A DNA stretch of 64,000 nt, from assembly GCF_000724625.1 (NCBI RefSeq), contig NZ_CP007139.1, positions 992,001 to 1,056,000 on the forward strand, read 5' to 3'. Source of the stretch: Fimbriimonas ginsengisoli Gsoil 348 (GTDB lineage: Bacteria; Armatimonadota; Fimbriimonadia; Fimbriimonadales; Fimbriimonadaceae). Position numbers and translations under genes: made by a program. Shown in pieces: positions 45,574 to 54,306 of this stretch; position 1 is the first letter of the stretch; the number at the start of each line of letters is the position of its first letter. The notes below the pieces were generated by a model that worked only from the letters and a program-made list of their open reading frames with translations, did not search any database and had not been told where the DNA came from.

Positions 45574-45589
45574 TAGGCGCCCACGCCTA
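45574..45589 (+). terminator. Short hairpin after the histidine kinase
   Basis: TAGGCG/CGCCTA with a 4-nt loop, followed by a C/T-rich stretch, between convergent genes. It overlaps the Hsp20 stop codon. Weak stem. Confidence 0.45.
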
Positions 45590-46132
45590 CCCTTTCTTTC
45601 CCGCCTTCTCGCGTTGATCGCTCGTGTCCGCCTTACCTTGGTCGGCATAGGCGAAATCGGACTTACCCTTGCCGGCATCGATCGCCGGGGCGCTCGATGA
45701 GCCGCTTCGGACGGCGATTTGTCGGGGTTGAGGCTGCTGGGGTTTGGTTATCGGCATCGAGACGGTTAGAACACCGTTCTCGAAATTGGCGTCGATCGCG
45801 TTTTCGTTCACTTCCTCCGGAATGCGGACGGACCGAACGAACCGGCCAAAGGAGTGCTCGCGATGATAGACGCGATTTCCCTCACGGCGCTCAAGATCGT
45901 CCTTCGTTTCGCCGGTGATCGTGAGGACGCCCTGATCCATGCTCACGTTGAGGTCTTCCGGTTTTACGCCGGGCAATGATGCACGAATGGTGATTCGGCC
46001 ATCCCGTTCAAAAATGTCGATCGGAAACGTCGAGCTGCCAATATTGTCGCTACGAGTTTGCGAGAACCGGTCCATCAGGTTCCACATTCGATTGAGCTCA
46101 GTCCACGGGCTGACGGCTAGATACTCTCTCAT
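45587..46132 (-). CDS. Hsp20/alpha-crystallin small heat-shock protein
   Basis: ATP-independent holdase chaperone, 181 aa. The alpha-crystallin domain runs from about 36 to 130 (FPIDIFERDGRITIRASLPGV and the terminal ENGVLTVSMPITKP). A flexible tail of about 50 residues rich in Ser, Lys and Asp follows and is longer than usual. GGAGG lies 8 nt before the ATG. Monocistronic. I see no clear CIRCE or ROSE element upstream. Confidence 0.94.
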   Translation of the reverse strand: MREYLAVSPWTELNRMWNLMDRFSQTRSDNIGSSTFPIDIFERDGRITIRASLPGVKPEDLNVSMDQGVLTITGETKDDLERREGNRVYHREHSFGRFVRSVRIPEEVNENAIDANFENGVLTVSMPITKPQQPQPRQIAVRSGSSSAPAIDAGKGKSDFAYADQGKADTSDQREKAGKKG

Positions 46133-46411
46133 CTCTGCTTCCTCCAGTGAAGTCTCAGTTTTTTGATTGCCTCGGATGACGCCAGGTTTCCTCGAAATGT
46201 ATCCCCTCCCGCTTCTTTAGAATGGGACGCAGGAGGTCATTTTCAACCGGTGCTTTTTAAGCCAGGGGCCAACGAGAAGGGGGAATAAGACTATGCCGCA
46301 CACGGTTTTTTGAGCAACGATAGATCGTCGGCCGAGTGGGCATCGCCGGTGTGAATCCGGACCGGTCGGGCTCGCATGGACGCTTTATTTGCCTCCCCCG
46401 AGCCCGCACGA
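46133..46411. other. Intergenic region with a riboswitch-like hairpin core
   Basis: About 280 nt upstream of hsp20 and downstream of the next minus-strand gene. On the plus strand, 46346-46360 reads CCGGTGTGAATCCGG followed by ACCGGTC, which matches the core of cobalamin riboswitches, but the remaining conserved boxes are missing and no plus-strand gene follows. Confidence 0.4.
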
Positions 46412-46948
46412 TTACTCTTTAGTCACTACCGGAACGGACAAGATCCGGTTGAATCGGGAGGCGTACGCTTTCCCTCGTTCGAGCAGGGCAAGCCGAGCCT
46501 CTTCCGTGTCGTCCGTTTCGGCTTCCCAGAGCCGGAGGAGTTCTTCGCCGGCGACGAGGTTCACGGAGCACCAGTGACGGTGGACGACGCTGGTTTCGTG
46601 ATCGGACCGCAGCACCGGCGCCACATGTACGGAAATTTGAGATACCGAGGAGAACGGGATCGAGCGATGGACGCTCAGACCCGGGAGGCCGCGGACGTGC
46701 TCGATCGACTGCTCAATCGAATCGAAACGCAAATCGTCTTGGTATAGAGCCAAGAGCGCTCCCGATACCAAGAAGAGAGAAAGGATCGCAACCGCACCCG
46801 GCAACGGCGCGCCTGGCTGACCCAAATAAAGGCCCAGCCACAAGGCGATTACAAGCGCGTAGCCACCCCCCGCGAGACGGGAGGTGACATTGCGCCGGAC
46901 AACCGGGGAAGACGAGGCGGACTTAGTGAGACGGCCGGCTTCGGTCAT
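46412..46948 (-). CDS. Hypothetical membrane protein with PH-like C-terminal domain
   Basis: Protein of 178 aa. Two membrane helices at about 32-50 and 55-75 are followed by a soluble beta-rich domain ([25 protein letters not shown]), typical of small bacterial membrane PH-type proteins. The start at 46948 overlaps the prepilin stop by 4 nt, so the two are co-translated. Function unknown. Confidence 0.7.
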   Translation of the reverse strand: MTEAGRLTKSASSSPVVRRNVTSRLAGGGYALVIALWLGLYLGQPGAPLPGAVAILSLFLVSGALLALYQDDLRFDSIEQSIEHVRGLPGLSVHRSIPFSSVSQISVHVAPVLRSDHETSVVHRHWCSVNLVAGEELLRLWEAETDDTEEARLALLERGKAYASRFNRILSVPVVTKE

Positions 46949-47721
46949 CCTCTCACCGGATTGCGGCGCCAATCGTTGTCTTCGTAGGTGCGCCAGGTCT
47001 GCTCGGGCTTGCGGTACTTCGCGTGCCCGTCGGAGTAGGCGAGGTTGCCGCCACTGTTATGGCGCGGGTTGAATCGTGCCTGCTGCTGGTTGTCGGGCAA
47101 GGTCGAGTCGTCGATGCCTCCGTACGCTGCCCACCATTGCTGCGGATACATTCCGCCCCGGGACGGGATTCCGCTGGCGCGGGAAGCGTCGCCCAGGATG
47201 ATGAACCGGGCCGGATCGCTAAGATCGCTCTGCGAGGTGTCGTCGTTGAAGCCGAAGTCGGGGTTGGCTTGGTACCACTTGTACTGCTTCGCGTTGAAAG
47301 GTGGGCCAAGCTTCGACTCGTTGTGGTTGTTCCCGTAGTCGGTGGTGTACCAGGCGCCCGGCTGGGGAACCGGCCAATCTTTTCCTTCCGGGCATTTGAA
47401 AATCGCCTGACTCTTGATGTACGGGTTCAGCTTCACACGGTAGCTGTACGGCGCCCTGTCTTCGGCCGTATCGGGCACGCTGCTCGGGGCGGTTCGCTCG
47501 GTGACCGTCGCCGGATACCGCTCGTCGGCATCGGAGATGTACATAAAGTAGGCGGTGTTGATCTGCTTGACGTTGGAGAGACAACTCGTCTTCTTCGCCG
47601 CGGCCTTGGCTTGGGCGAACACCGGGAAGAGGATCGCGGCAAGAATAGCGATGATCGCGATAACGACGAGGAGCTCGATCAGGGTGAACCCGTCGCTCTG
47701 GTTTCTCTGGAAGTTCTTCAT
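46945..47721 (-). CDS. Type II/IV pseudopilin-like protein with H-x9-DG motif
   Basis: Protein of 258 aa with a prepilin leader: basic start, then cleavage before [20 protein letters not shown]. The C-terminus [16 protein letters not shown] is the H-x9-DG motif found in the large pseudopilin families of Planctomycetota and Armatimonadota. It would be processed by a prepilin peptidase (not in the window) and could act in secretion or surface pili. The frame is open to 47784; the ATG at 47721 fits the leader. Confidence 0.9.
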   Translation of the reverse strand: MKNFQRNQSDGFTLIELLVVIAIIAILAAILFPVFAQAKAAAKKTSCLSNVKQINTAYFMYISDADERYPATVTERTAPSSVPDTAEDRAPYSYRVKLNPYIKSQAIFKCPEGKDWPVPQPGAWYTTDYGNNHNESKLGPPFNAKQYKWYQANPDFGFNDDTSQSDLSDPARFIILGDASRASGIPSRGGMYPQQWWAAYGGIDDSTLPDNQQQARFNPRHNSGGNLAYSDGHAKYRKPEQTWRTYEDNDWRRNPVRG

Positions 47722-47851
47722 GTCTCTGTCCGTCAACTTCGTCGTTGGTTCATCAATGCTACTGCGACTCTTCGCCGAAAACACCCTAAAGTCTATGGAT
47801 TACTAGACTTCTTCGGGAGATTAGGCAGTTCCACGTTGTAGACGTCGAAAA

Positions 47852-48607
47852 TTAGGCCGTACCCAGCCCCCTAGAGCGGCGAACATAGCGTTCCAGCGAT
47901 CCAAAGATCACGGTGTCGGTGAGCAGTCCCAAGGCGATGATCACAATCATCACCGAGAGCACTTGGCTCATATCCGCCAGTTCGCGCCCCATCATCAACA
48001 AATGCCCTAGTCCAAGGGAGACGAACAGCAGCTCGCCCGACATCAGCGCCCGCCAAGCGTACGACCAGCCGAGCTTGGCTCCGGTGAGCACGGCGGGCAA
48101 TGAGGCCGGAAGAAGGACGTCGGTGTACATACGAAGCGGGCTAGTGCCGAGCGTCCGTGCGGCCCGTACGTAGGTCGGTGGTAGGTTACGTACACCGTCT
48201 CGGACGGCGACGGAGATAGATACGAGCGAACCCATAACGATCACGAACAGGATCGCCCGGTCGTTCAGGCCGAACCAGAGGAGCGCTAGCGGCAGCCAGC
48301 AGATGCTTGGCAGCGACTGAAAGCCGGACACCAGCGAGCCGAGCGTCTGCTCCGCCCAATCTTGCCTCCCGAGCAGAATCCCCAGCGGAACGCCGATCGC
48401 AAGCGAAATCCCGTATCCCACGAGGACCCGGCGGAGGCTTACCGCGGTCGCGTTGAGCAGCGATCCGTCGGATATCAAGCCGCCCAGCGACTTCGCTACC
48501 TGGATCGGAGACGGAAAAAGGGTCGAGTCCCAGATGTGCCGGCTAGCAAGAATCCCCCAAAGGAGAATGAGTGCGGAGAAGAATATCAGGCGTTTGACGG
48601 TGCTCAT
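47852..48607 (-). CDS. Sulfonate-type ABC transporter permease
   Basis: SsuC/TauC-family permease, 251 aa, about six membrane helices. The coupling loop is visible as NLPPTYVRAARTLGTSPLRM. The start at 48607 overlaps the ATPase gene end by 65 nt; a GTG a few codons inside (48598) would shorten this little. Last gene of the importer operon. Substrate could be aliphatic sulfonates or taurine, as suggested by the nearby sulfur-assimilation genes. Confidence 0.87.
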   Translation of the reverse strand: MSTVKRLIFFSALILLWGILASRHIWDSTLFPSPIQVAKSLGGLISDGSLLNATAVSLRRVLVGYGISLAIGVPLGILLGRQDWAEQTLGSLVSGFQSLPSICWLPLALLWFGLNDRAILFVIVMGSLVSISVAVRDGVRNLPPTYVRAARTLGTSPLRMYTDVLLPASLPAVLTGAKLGWSYAWRALMSGELLFVSLGLGHLLMMGRELADMSQVLSVMIVIIALGLLTDTVIFGSLERYVRRSRGLGTA

Positions 48608-49361
48608 AAATCGTTCGGGTACCGGCCTTCATCGCGTGAGAGATGCTCTGCGCGGTTCGCGCCACATCGACGTCGTCGATATGGCGCGGCGGCAGAATGT
48701 CGATGTCGAAACTCTCTTGGATCCGGCCGGGGCGAGCCGAGAAGAGGAGAACCCGGTCCCCCAGCGTCACCGCCTCGCGGACGTTATGCGTGACGAAGAC
48801 GACCGTGCTTCGCCGCTCCCTCCAGAGGTCCTGCACCTCCAAGTACAGGTCCTCGCGAGTTAGGGCGTCGAGGGCGGAGAACGGCTCGTCCATCAGGATG
48901 ATCCCGGGTTCAAGGACGAGCGACCGGGCGATCGCCACCCGTTGGCGCATCCCACCCGATAACTCGTGGATGGCATGGTCCTCGAACTTGGCCAGCCCAA
49001 CTTTGTCGAGGGCTCGACGAGCCCGTTCCTCACGCTCCAGGGTGGGAACCCTCGCCTGCTTCAGACCGAACTCGACATTCTGCCGGACCGAGAGCCAAGG
49101 AAACAGCGCGCCGTCCTGAAAGACGAGGCTTCGGTCCGGTCCCGGACCTTGGATCGGCTTTCCGTCGACCAATACCTGGCCCGTGTCCGGCACTTCAAGC
49201 CCGGCGACGATGTTCAGAAGCGTCGACTTTCCGCAACCAGAGGGACCGACGAGGATCAGGAACTCTCCCTCGGGCACTTCGATCGAGACATCCTCCAGCG
49301 CCTGCAGCCCGTCCGGCCCGCCGAACCGCTTGGATAGGTTACGGATGGAAAGAGAGCTCAC
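48543..49361 (-). CDS. Sulfonate-type ABC transporter ATP-binding protein
   Basis: Importer ATPase of 272 aa with Walker A VGPSGCGKST, signature LSGGMRQRVAIARS, Walker B IILMDEPFSALD and VTHNV. Of SsuB/TauB/NrtD type. Its start overlaps the binding-protein stop by 4 nt. The C-terminal tail runs about 20 residues beyond the usual end and overlaps the permease gene. Confidence 0.92.
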   Translation of the reverse strand: MSSLSIRNLSKRFGGPDGLQALEDVSIEVPEGEFLILVGPSGCGKSTLLNIVAGLEVPDTGQVLVDGKPIQGPGPDRSLVFQDGALFPWLSVRQNVEFGLKQARVPTLEREERARRALDKVGLAKFEDHAIHELSGGMRQRVAIARSLVLEPGIILMDEPFSALDALTREDLYLEVQDLWRERRSTVVFVTHNVREAVTLGDRVLLFSARPGRIQESFDIDILPPRHIDDVDVARTAQSISHAMKAGTRTIYEHRQTPDILLRTHSPLGDSC

Positions 49362-50410
49362 TTCCCTCCCTTAAGCGCGAGGAGCGCGCGGGTATCGACC
49401 AGGCCGGGAAGCGTTCCTGGAGCCGCTTTGAGGTACCCGGCTTGGTAAGCCGCGCTCGCCAGGGCCTGGATACTCGTCAAGTTAGGATCGGTTGTGAAGT
49501 CGAGTTTCCCCCACGCCTCCTTCAAGACCAAATTGCCGAGAAGCTTGCCCGTCAATCGCTTGAGCTCGCCGTTCACCGTCGATTGCGCCTCGGCAGGGTG
49601 CCCTTGGATCCATGAAACCGTCCGTTCGTGAGACGAGACGAAGGCTTGCACGGCATCGGGGTGAGCGTCTGCGAATGCTCGCCGAACGACCACTACGGTG
49701 GTGGTGAAGCGCCGGTTTGGCCAGAGCGATCGCTCGTCGACGACCGTCTTAGCCCCGGTCTCGGAGCGCAGCCGCGAAGCCCAAGGCTCCGGAACCCAGG
49801 CGGCGTCGATCTGTTTTCGCCGGAAGAGGGTGAGGATGTCGGGGTTCTTCGCCGGGATAATCGAAACCGTTCCTCCGTGCTCCTTCGATTCCAAACCTGA
49901 CTGGAGTAGAAAGTGTCGGCACGACACATCCTGGGTTCCCCCTAGCTGCGGCACCGCGACGCTGTGTCCGTCGAGGTCGCGAACGCTCGAAATCGGAAGG
50001 TCGGCCCGCGCGACAAGCGACGCGCCTCCGCTACAGGCGCCTGCCACGATTGTAAGGCTCTGCCCGTTCGTCTTTAAGAAGGTGTTCGTTGCCGGACTCG
50101 GCCCCACGTAAGCGACGTCGACCTCGCCAGCAAGAAGCGCTTCCATCGCCTCCGGACCGGCGTTCACTACCCGGGTCGAGACGTCGTAGTCCGGCAGATC
50201 CTTTTGGAAGAACCCCTTCGCCACTCCGACCAGCGCGGGGGCATGGGTGAGGTTTGGGAAGTAGGCGACCCTTAGCGGATAAGCCCCCTTTCGGGCCGCG
50301 GACGTCTGAGTTCGCCATCCGGTCCCGAATGCGAGGCCGAACAGGAAGAGAATTCCGCAGCCGGCGTTCAGCAGGTCGCGGGAACCGCGGCGCGCGTTCA
50401 TCCCTCCCAC
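49358..50410 (-). CDS. Sulfonate/taurine ABC transporter substrate-binding protein
   Basis: SsuA/TauA-family binding protein of about 350 aa. A signal segment (LLNAGCGILFLFGLAFGTG, possibly with a lipobox Cys) is followed by LRVAYFPNLTHAPALVGVAKG, the family start, and later YVGPSPATNTF. Three starts are possible: TTG 50425, GTG 50410 and ATG 50401. GTG 50410 has GGAGG at the best spacing (6 nt). First gene of the importer operon; the short upstream region next to an Rrf2 gene suggests control by that regulator. Confidence 0.88.
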   Translation of the reverse strand: MGGMNARRGSRDLLNAGCGILFLFGLAFGTGWRTQTSAARKGAYPLRVAYFPNLTHAPALVGVAKGFFQKDLPDYDVSTRVVNAGPEAMEALLAGEVDVAYVGPSPATNTFLKTNGQSLTIVAGACSGGASLVARADLPISSVRDLDGHSVAVPQLGGTQDVSCRHFLLQSGLESKEHGGTVSIIPAKNPDILTLFRRKQIDAAWVPEPWASRLRSETGAKTVVDERSLWPNRRFTTTVVVVRRAFADAHPDAVQAFVSSHERTVSWIQGHPAEAQSTVNGELKRLTGKLLGNLVLKEAWGKLDFTTDPNLTSIQALASAAYQAGYLKAAPGTLPGLVDTRALLALKGGK

Positions 50411-50527
50411 GGGTCGCCTCCGCAATACTCTACTAAATCCATCAACTATTAGATTGATGTGCTAAAGGGGTGATTCGGGCATCGGAATGCGTTGAGCGGA
50501 AGATACGACGGCGAAGTGCCGTTAGAT

Positions 50528-50983
50528 CTAAATAACGTAATCCAAAATCGACGGAACACCGTCGGCTTTACGTTGCATGTCCCGCAGGTCCGCAAAGGAA
50601 GTGTTGTCCAATACGAGCGCCATCGCGTCCCGGACCTCCTTGAAAGTAACCCTCAGAACGCAGGTCGGCGGGTGCGGGCAGCCGCATTCGCTGAAGTTCG
50701 TCACGCTCACGCAGCTAATCGGAGCGATTGACCCATCCATGGCTCGAATCACGGCGCCGAGGGTGATTTCCTCCGGCGCTTTCGCGAGGACGTAGCCTCC
50801 TCCAGGCCCTTTTCGACTCTGGACGAAGCCCGCGACCTTAAGGGAGGAGAGGATCTGCTGCAAGAACTTCAGCGGGATGTTTTGCCGATCAGCGATGTCC
50901 TGAATCAACGTAATCTTGGCATCGTCCCTCAGGCTGAGGTCCAACAGGGCGCGCATGGCGTACCTCGCCCGGCTAGAAAGCAT
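50528..50983 (-). CDS. Rrf2-family transcriptional regulator
   Basis: Winged-helix regulator, 151 aa. The N-terminus MLSSRARYAMRALLDLSL and the wing GPGGGYVLAKAPEEITL are diagnostic. Four cysteines (C91, C100, C102, C108) occupy the region where IscR-type members bind an Fe-S cluster. It sits between the sulfonate importer and cysDN, so a role like CymR or an Fe-S-sensing regulator of sulfur genes is likely, but not shown. Confidence 0.9.
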   Translation of the reverse strand: MLSSRARYAMRALLDLSLRDDAKITLIQDIADRQNIPLKFLQQILSSLKVAGFVQSRKGPGGGYVLAKAPEEITLGAVIRAMDGSIAPISCVSVTNFSECGCPHPPTCVLRVTFKEVRDAMALVLDNTSFADLRDMQRKADGVPSILDYVI

Positions 50984-51328
50984 GCCCCTATTTTACTGAC
51001 CTCAGGATCTTTTGGTCAGAGGCGGGATGGCTTGTCGAACATGCCCCGTAAGTCGAAGACCGACGACGCTTCGTCGGTTTCGAGCTAAACGAGGGGCCTG
51101 ACTCGGTTCTCCCCTCGTAGACCCGTTCCTAGACTAGTGCTCTCCGGCAAAAACGAGTTCATGAGCCCCAACCGCCGCCAACCTTCACCTAAGGCATCCA
51201 GAGCCCGGAGGGCTCTTCAGAAACTAGCCGCGGGTCGAAGACCCTGGGTAAGGCGCTGACACCCCTCCCCGACCTCGGCAGGCGGTCGCAGAACCCACCG
51301 CCACTAAGAACCCTGATCGAAATCGCTG
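50984..51328. promoter_or_regulatory. Structured leader upstream of cysD
   Basis: 345 nt without a gene between divergent rrf2 and cysD. Perfect hairpins lie at 51059-51078 (8-bp stem, 4-nt loop, then TTT), 51200-51216 (AGAGCCC/GGGCTCT) and 51232-51244 (GGGTC/GACCC). Such a chain of hairpins before a sulfur operon could be a leader element, but I cannot match it to a known SAM riboswitch class. Confidence 0.45.
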
Positions 51329-52249
51329 ATGACCGCAATCGAACCCAATGTTTCCCGACATGTCTACCTGGCCGAGCTCGAGGCCGAGGCGATCTACACC
51401 CTCCGAGAGGTCGCCGGGCAGTTCGAACGCCCCGCCCTCCTCTTTTCGGGTGGCAAGGACTCGATCGTGCTCACCCACCTCGCTCGAAAGGCGTTCGCTC
51501 CGGGGCCGATCCCATTTCCGCTGCTGCACATCGATACCGGCCACAACTTTCCGGAGACGATCGAGTTCCGCGATTGGCTGGCGGCCGAGGTGAAGGCGCG
51601 GCTGCTGGTGCGATACGTGCAAGACTCGATCGACCAGGGGCGCGTAGTCGAGGAAACCGGACCTCATGCGAGCCGGAACGGATTGCAGACCGTGACTCTC
51701 CTCGACGCTCTCACCGAGCTGAAGATTGACGCGGCAATCGGCGGCGCGCGGCGCGACGAAGAGAAAGCGAGAGCCAAGGAGCGCGTCTTCTCCCACCGGA
51801 ACGCCTTCGGCCAGTGGGACCCCAAAAACCAGCGCCCTGAGCTTTGGCATCTCTACAACGGCATGCGGCGACCGGGGGAGCACTTCCGCGTGTTCCCGCT
51901 CAGCAACTGGACCGAGCTCGATATCTGGCAATACATCGTTACCGAACGGATCGCGATCCCGTCCCTCTACTTCAGCCACGAGCGCGAAGTGGTGGTCCGA
52001 GACGGCGTCTTGCTCGCCCACAGCGACTTCCTCGTTCCGATCCCTGGAGAGCGGCGCGAAATCCGGACTATACGTTTCCGAACCGTCGGCGACGCTACCT
52101 GCACGGGCGCGATCGAGTCGAACGCTTCCACCTTGGACCAGATCCTTGGTGAAGTGATCTCCGCACGCGTGACGGAGAGAAGCGGCCGCGCCGACGACCA
52201 GCGTAGCGACGCCGCCATGGAAGACCGCAAGCGGCAAGGTTATTTTTGA
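51329..52249 (+). CDS. cysD: Sulfate adenylyltransferase subunit 2
   Basis: Small ATP-PPi-alpha-hydrolase subunit of ATP sulfurylase, 306 aa. PP-loop SGGKDSIVLTHLARKAF, the block LLHIDTGHNFPETIEFRDW and GGARRDEEKARAKERVFS are typical. It makes APS from ATP and sulfate together with CysN. Its stop codon TGA shares one base with the cysN ATG. Confidence 0.95.
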   Translation: MTAIEPNVSRHVYLAELEAEAIYTLREVAGQFERPALLFSGGKDSIVLTHLARKAFAPGPIPFPLLHIDTGHNFPETIEFRDWLAAEVKARLLVRYVQDSIDQGRVVEETGPHASRNGLQTVTLLDALTELKIDAAIGGARRDEEKARAKERVFSHRNAFGQWDPKNQRPELWHLYNGMRRPGEHFRVFPLSNWTELDIWQYIVTERIAIPSLYFSHEREVVVRDGVLLAHSDFLVPIPGERREIRTIRFRTVGDATCTGAIESNASTLDQILGEVISARVTERSGRADDQRSDAAMEDRKRQGYF

Positions 52250-53826
52250 TGGACACGCTACGATTCGCCACCGCGGGAAGCGTCGACGACGGCAAGAGCA
52301 GCCTTATCGGACGACTTCTCTACGATTCGAAGTCGATTCTCGAGGACCAGATGCTCGCCATCGAGCGCGCCAGCCGTAACCGCGGCGCAGACCAGGTGGA
52401 GCTTGCCCTGCTGACGGACGGCCTCCGTGCCGAGCGCGAGCAGAACATCACGATCGATGTCGCCTACCGTTACTTCTCGACCGCAAGGCGCAAGTTCATC
52501 ATTGCCGATACGCCAGGCCACCTCCAATACACGCGGAACATGGTCACCGGCACCTCGACCGCCGACCTCTCCGTCATCCTGATCGACGCCCGCAAGGGGG
52601 TGCTCAGCCAAAGCAAGCGGCACGCGGCCATATCCTCCCTTCTGGGCCTCCGAACTTTGGTAGTAGCCGTCAATAAGATGGACCTGGTCGAGTTCTCGGA
52701 GGCAGTTTTTCGTCGGATCGAAGCCGAATTCCGCGCCTTTACCAACCGGCTGGGAATTGCGGACGTGACGTTTATTCCGATCTCCGCATTGAACGGAGAC
52801 AACGTCGTCGACCCGAGCGAGCAAACCCCCTGGTACTCCGGGCCGACCTTGTTGCAATTCTTAGAAGAGGTCGAGGTCGCTCGACAGCCTCGAACCGGTT
52901 TCCGGCTCCCGGTCCAATACGTGGTCCGCCCCCACCAAGACTTCCGCGGATTCGCCGGGCAGGTGGAGAGCGGATCGGTTCGGGTCGGCGACCTGGTCGG
53001 AGTCGCCTCGTCGGGTATTCGAAGCGCGGTCCGGTCGCTGCATGTAGCTGGTGAACCCGCCGACGAAGCCCGGGCCGGCCAGCCGGCGGTGGTGGAAATC
53101 GATCGCGACGTTGACATCAGCCGCGGCGACCTTCTCTTCGACCCGTCGTCGGCTCCCGAACGCGCGGACCGTGTGGAAGCGGTTGTTTGCTGGCTCGCCG
53201 ATACGCCGCTCGCGCTAGGCAAGCGTTATCTGGTGCTGCACGCCACGAGGAGGATCTCCGGAGTAATCGAGTCGGTGACCAGCCGGATTGATGTCGACAC
53301 CCTGGACCCGGTCGCAGCGACCCACCTGGGTCTAAACGAGTTGGGCCGGATACGTCTCCGCACTGCGGGACCGCTCTACTTCGACCCGTACGAGCGGAAT
53401 TCCGCCACCGGAAGCTTTGTTCTCGTCGACCCGGAGACGAACGGTACCGTCGCCGCGGGAATGATCCAGACCTCTTACTTAGACGAAGAGCCCGCCCCCG
53501 ATTCCGGGCGGGTGGTGTGGATTAACGGTAACGGAGGGCGGGCTCCGCGCCTGGTCGCCGAGCTGCAAGCCCTCGGGCGCCGGGTAGTTCTCCTCAGCGC
53601 AGACACGTTTGGCGCCGGCGCGTCCGAGCCGCTCGCGCGCCTCGCGCGCTCCGCCGCCTCGCAGGGTTTCGACGTCCTCGTCGCCGCCCCGGCCATCGCC
53701 ACCGGTAGCCGGGAGTGGCCCACCTACCCCGACGAGGGGCAACCGTTCGACCTCCTCCTAGAGTCCGTCCTCCCTCACTTCGACCGGATAACTCAGCCGG
53801 CTTCGGCCACAGAATTCTCGATCTAG
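52249..53826 (+). CDS. cysN: Sulfate adenylyltransferase subunit 1 with degenerate C-terminal APS-kinase domain
   Basis: GTPase subunit of ATP sulfurylase, 525 aa. GTPase motifs are GSVDDGKSSLIGRLLYDSKS, DTPGHLQYTRNM and NKMDLV; beta-barrel domains follow to about residue 415. The last 105 residues (from 53507) align by eye with the APS kinase CysC fold (GRVVWINGNGGRAPRLVAEL, QALGRRVVLLSADTF, GFDVLVAAPAI), but the P-loop GLSGAGKS has become GNGGRAP, so kinase activity is not expected. The loss fits the APS-type CysH. An in-frame TTG lies just before the ATG. Confidence 0.92.
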   Translation: MDTLRFATAGSVDDGKSSLIGRLLYDSKSILEDQMLAIERASRNRGADQVELALLTDGLRAEREQNITIDVAYRYFSTARRKFIIADTPGHLQYTRNMVTGTSTADLSVILIDARKGVLSQSKRHAAISSLLGLRTLVVAVNKMDLVEFSEAVFRRIEAEFRAFTNRLGIADVTFIPISALNGDNVVDPSEQTPWYSGPTLLQFLEEVEVARQPRTGFRLPVQYVVRPHQDFRGFAGQVESGSVRVGDLVGVASSGIRSAVRSLHVAGEPADEARAGQPAVVEIDRDVDISRGDLLFDPSSAPERADRVEAVVCWLADTPLALGKRYLVLHATRRISGVIESVTSRIDVDTLDPVAATHLGLNELGRIRLRTAGPLYFDPYERNSATGSFVLVDPETNGTVAAGMIQTSYLDEEPAPDSGRVVWINGNGGRAPRLVAELQALGRRVVLLSADTFGAGASEPLARLARSAASQGFDVLVAAPAIATGSREWPTYPDEGQPFDLLLESVLPHFDRITQPASATEFSI

Positions 53827-53852
53827 GAAGGCGGTAACCGTTCGCGATATTT

Positions 53853-53907
53853 ATCACGACATATGTCGTGATCTGTGTTATTCTGTTTGTGACGGCATAT
53901 GTCGTCA
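53853..53907 (+). promoter_or_regulatory. Two BlaI-type operators (ACGACATATGTCGT)
   Basis: A perfect 20-bp palindrome at 53853-53872 and a near-perfect 18-bp copy at 53890-53907, the latter 9 nt before the BlaI start. The centres are 36 bp apart. The sequence differs fully from the operators of the other BlaI gene (26488-26547), so the two systems should be insulated from each other. Confidence 0.82.
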
Positions 53908-53916
53908 TAAATTCAG

Positions 53917-54306
53917 ATGGCAAAACGTAGCGGAGTTGGAGAGGCGGAGATGGAGCTACTTAACTTCATCTCGGGGAAAGGAGGCGCGACGGTCGGCGAA
54001 GCGGCCGCGTTTCTCCACGAGACGAAGGGACACTCGCGCACCACGGCCCAGAGCGTGATGGAACGCCTGCGGAAGAAGGGTTACCTGAGGCGCGAAAAGA
54101 TCGAAGGCGTCTTTCGATACATCCCCTCGCGCTCCGGACCCACCGTAGTGGGAGAGCTGCTCGACGATTTCGTGGCGCGGGTGCTCGGAGGGTCGGTAGA
54201 TCCGCTTGTCACTTATCTCACCGAAAAGGTCGACCTGGACGATCAGCAGTTGAGCCAGCTTCGAAAGTTGGTTCGCGAATTGGAGGAGAAGGATGCCGGC
54301 CGCTGA
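53917..54306 (+). CDS. BlaI/MecI-family transcriptional repressor
   Basis: Winged-helix repressor, 129 aa: VGEAEMELLNFISGKGGATVGE and RTTAQSVMERLRKKGYLRREK form the DNA-binding domain, followed by the C-terminal dimerisation helices ending in LVRELEEKDAGR. It overlaps the following M56 gene by 14 nt and has two palindromic operators upstream. Expected to be inactivated by the partner protease. Confidence 0.93.
   Translation: MAKRSGVGEAEMELLNFISGKGGATVGEAAAFLHETKGHSRTTAQSVMERLRKKGYLRREKIEGVFRYIPSRSGPTVVGELLDDFVARVLGGSVDPLVTYLTEKVDLDDQQLSQLRKLVRELEEKDAGR

Noticed and set aside
46376-46747. 123-aa plus-strand ORF downstream of the riboswitch-like core
   Set aside because: It is antisense to the PH-like membrane protein, which has membrane helices and translational coupling to the prepilin gene.
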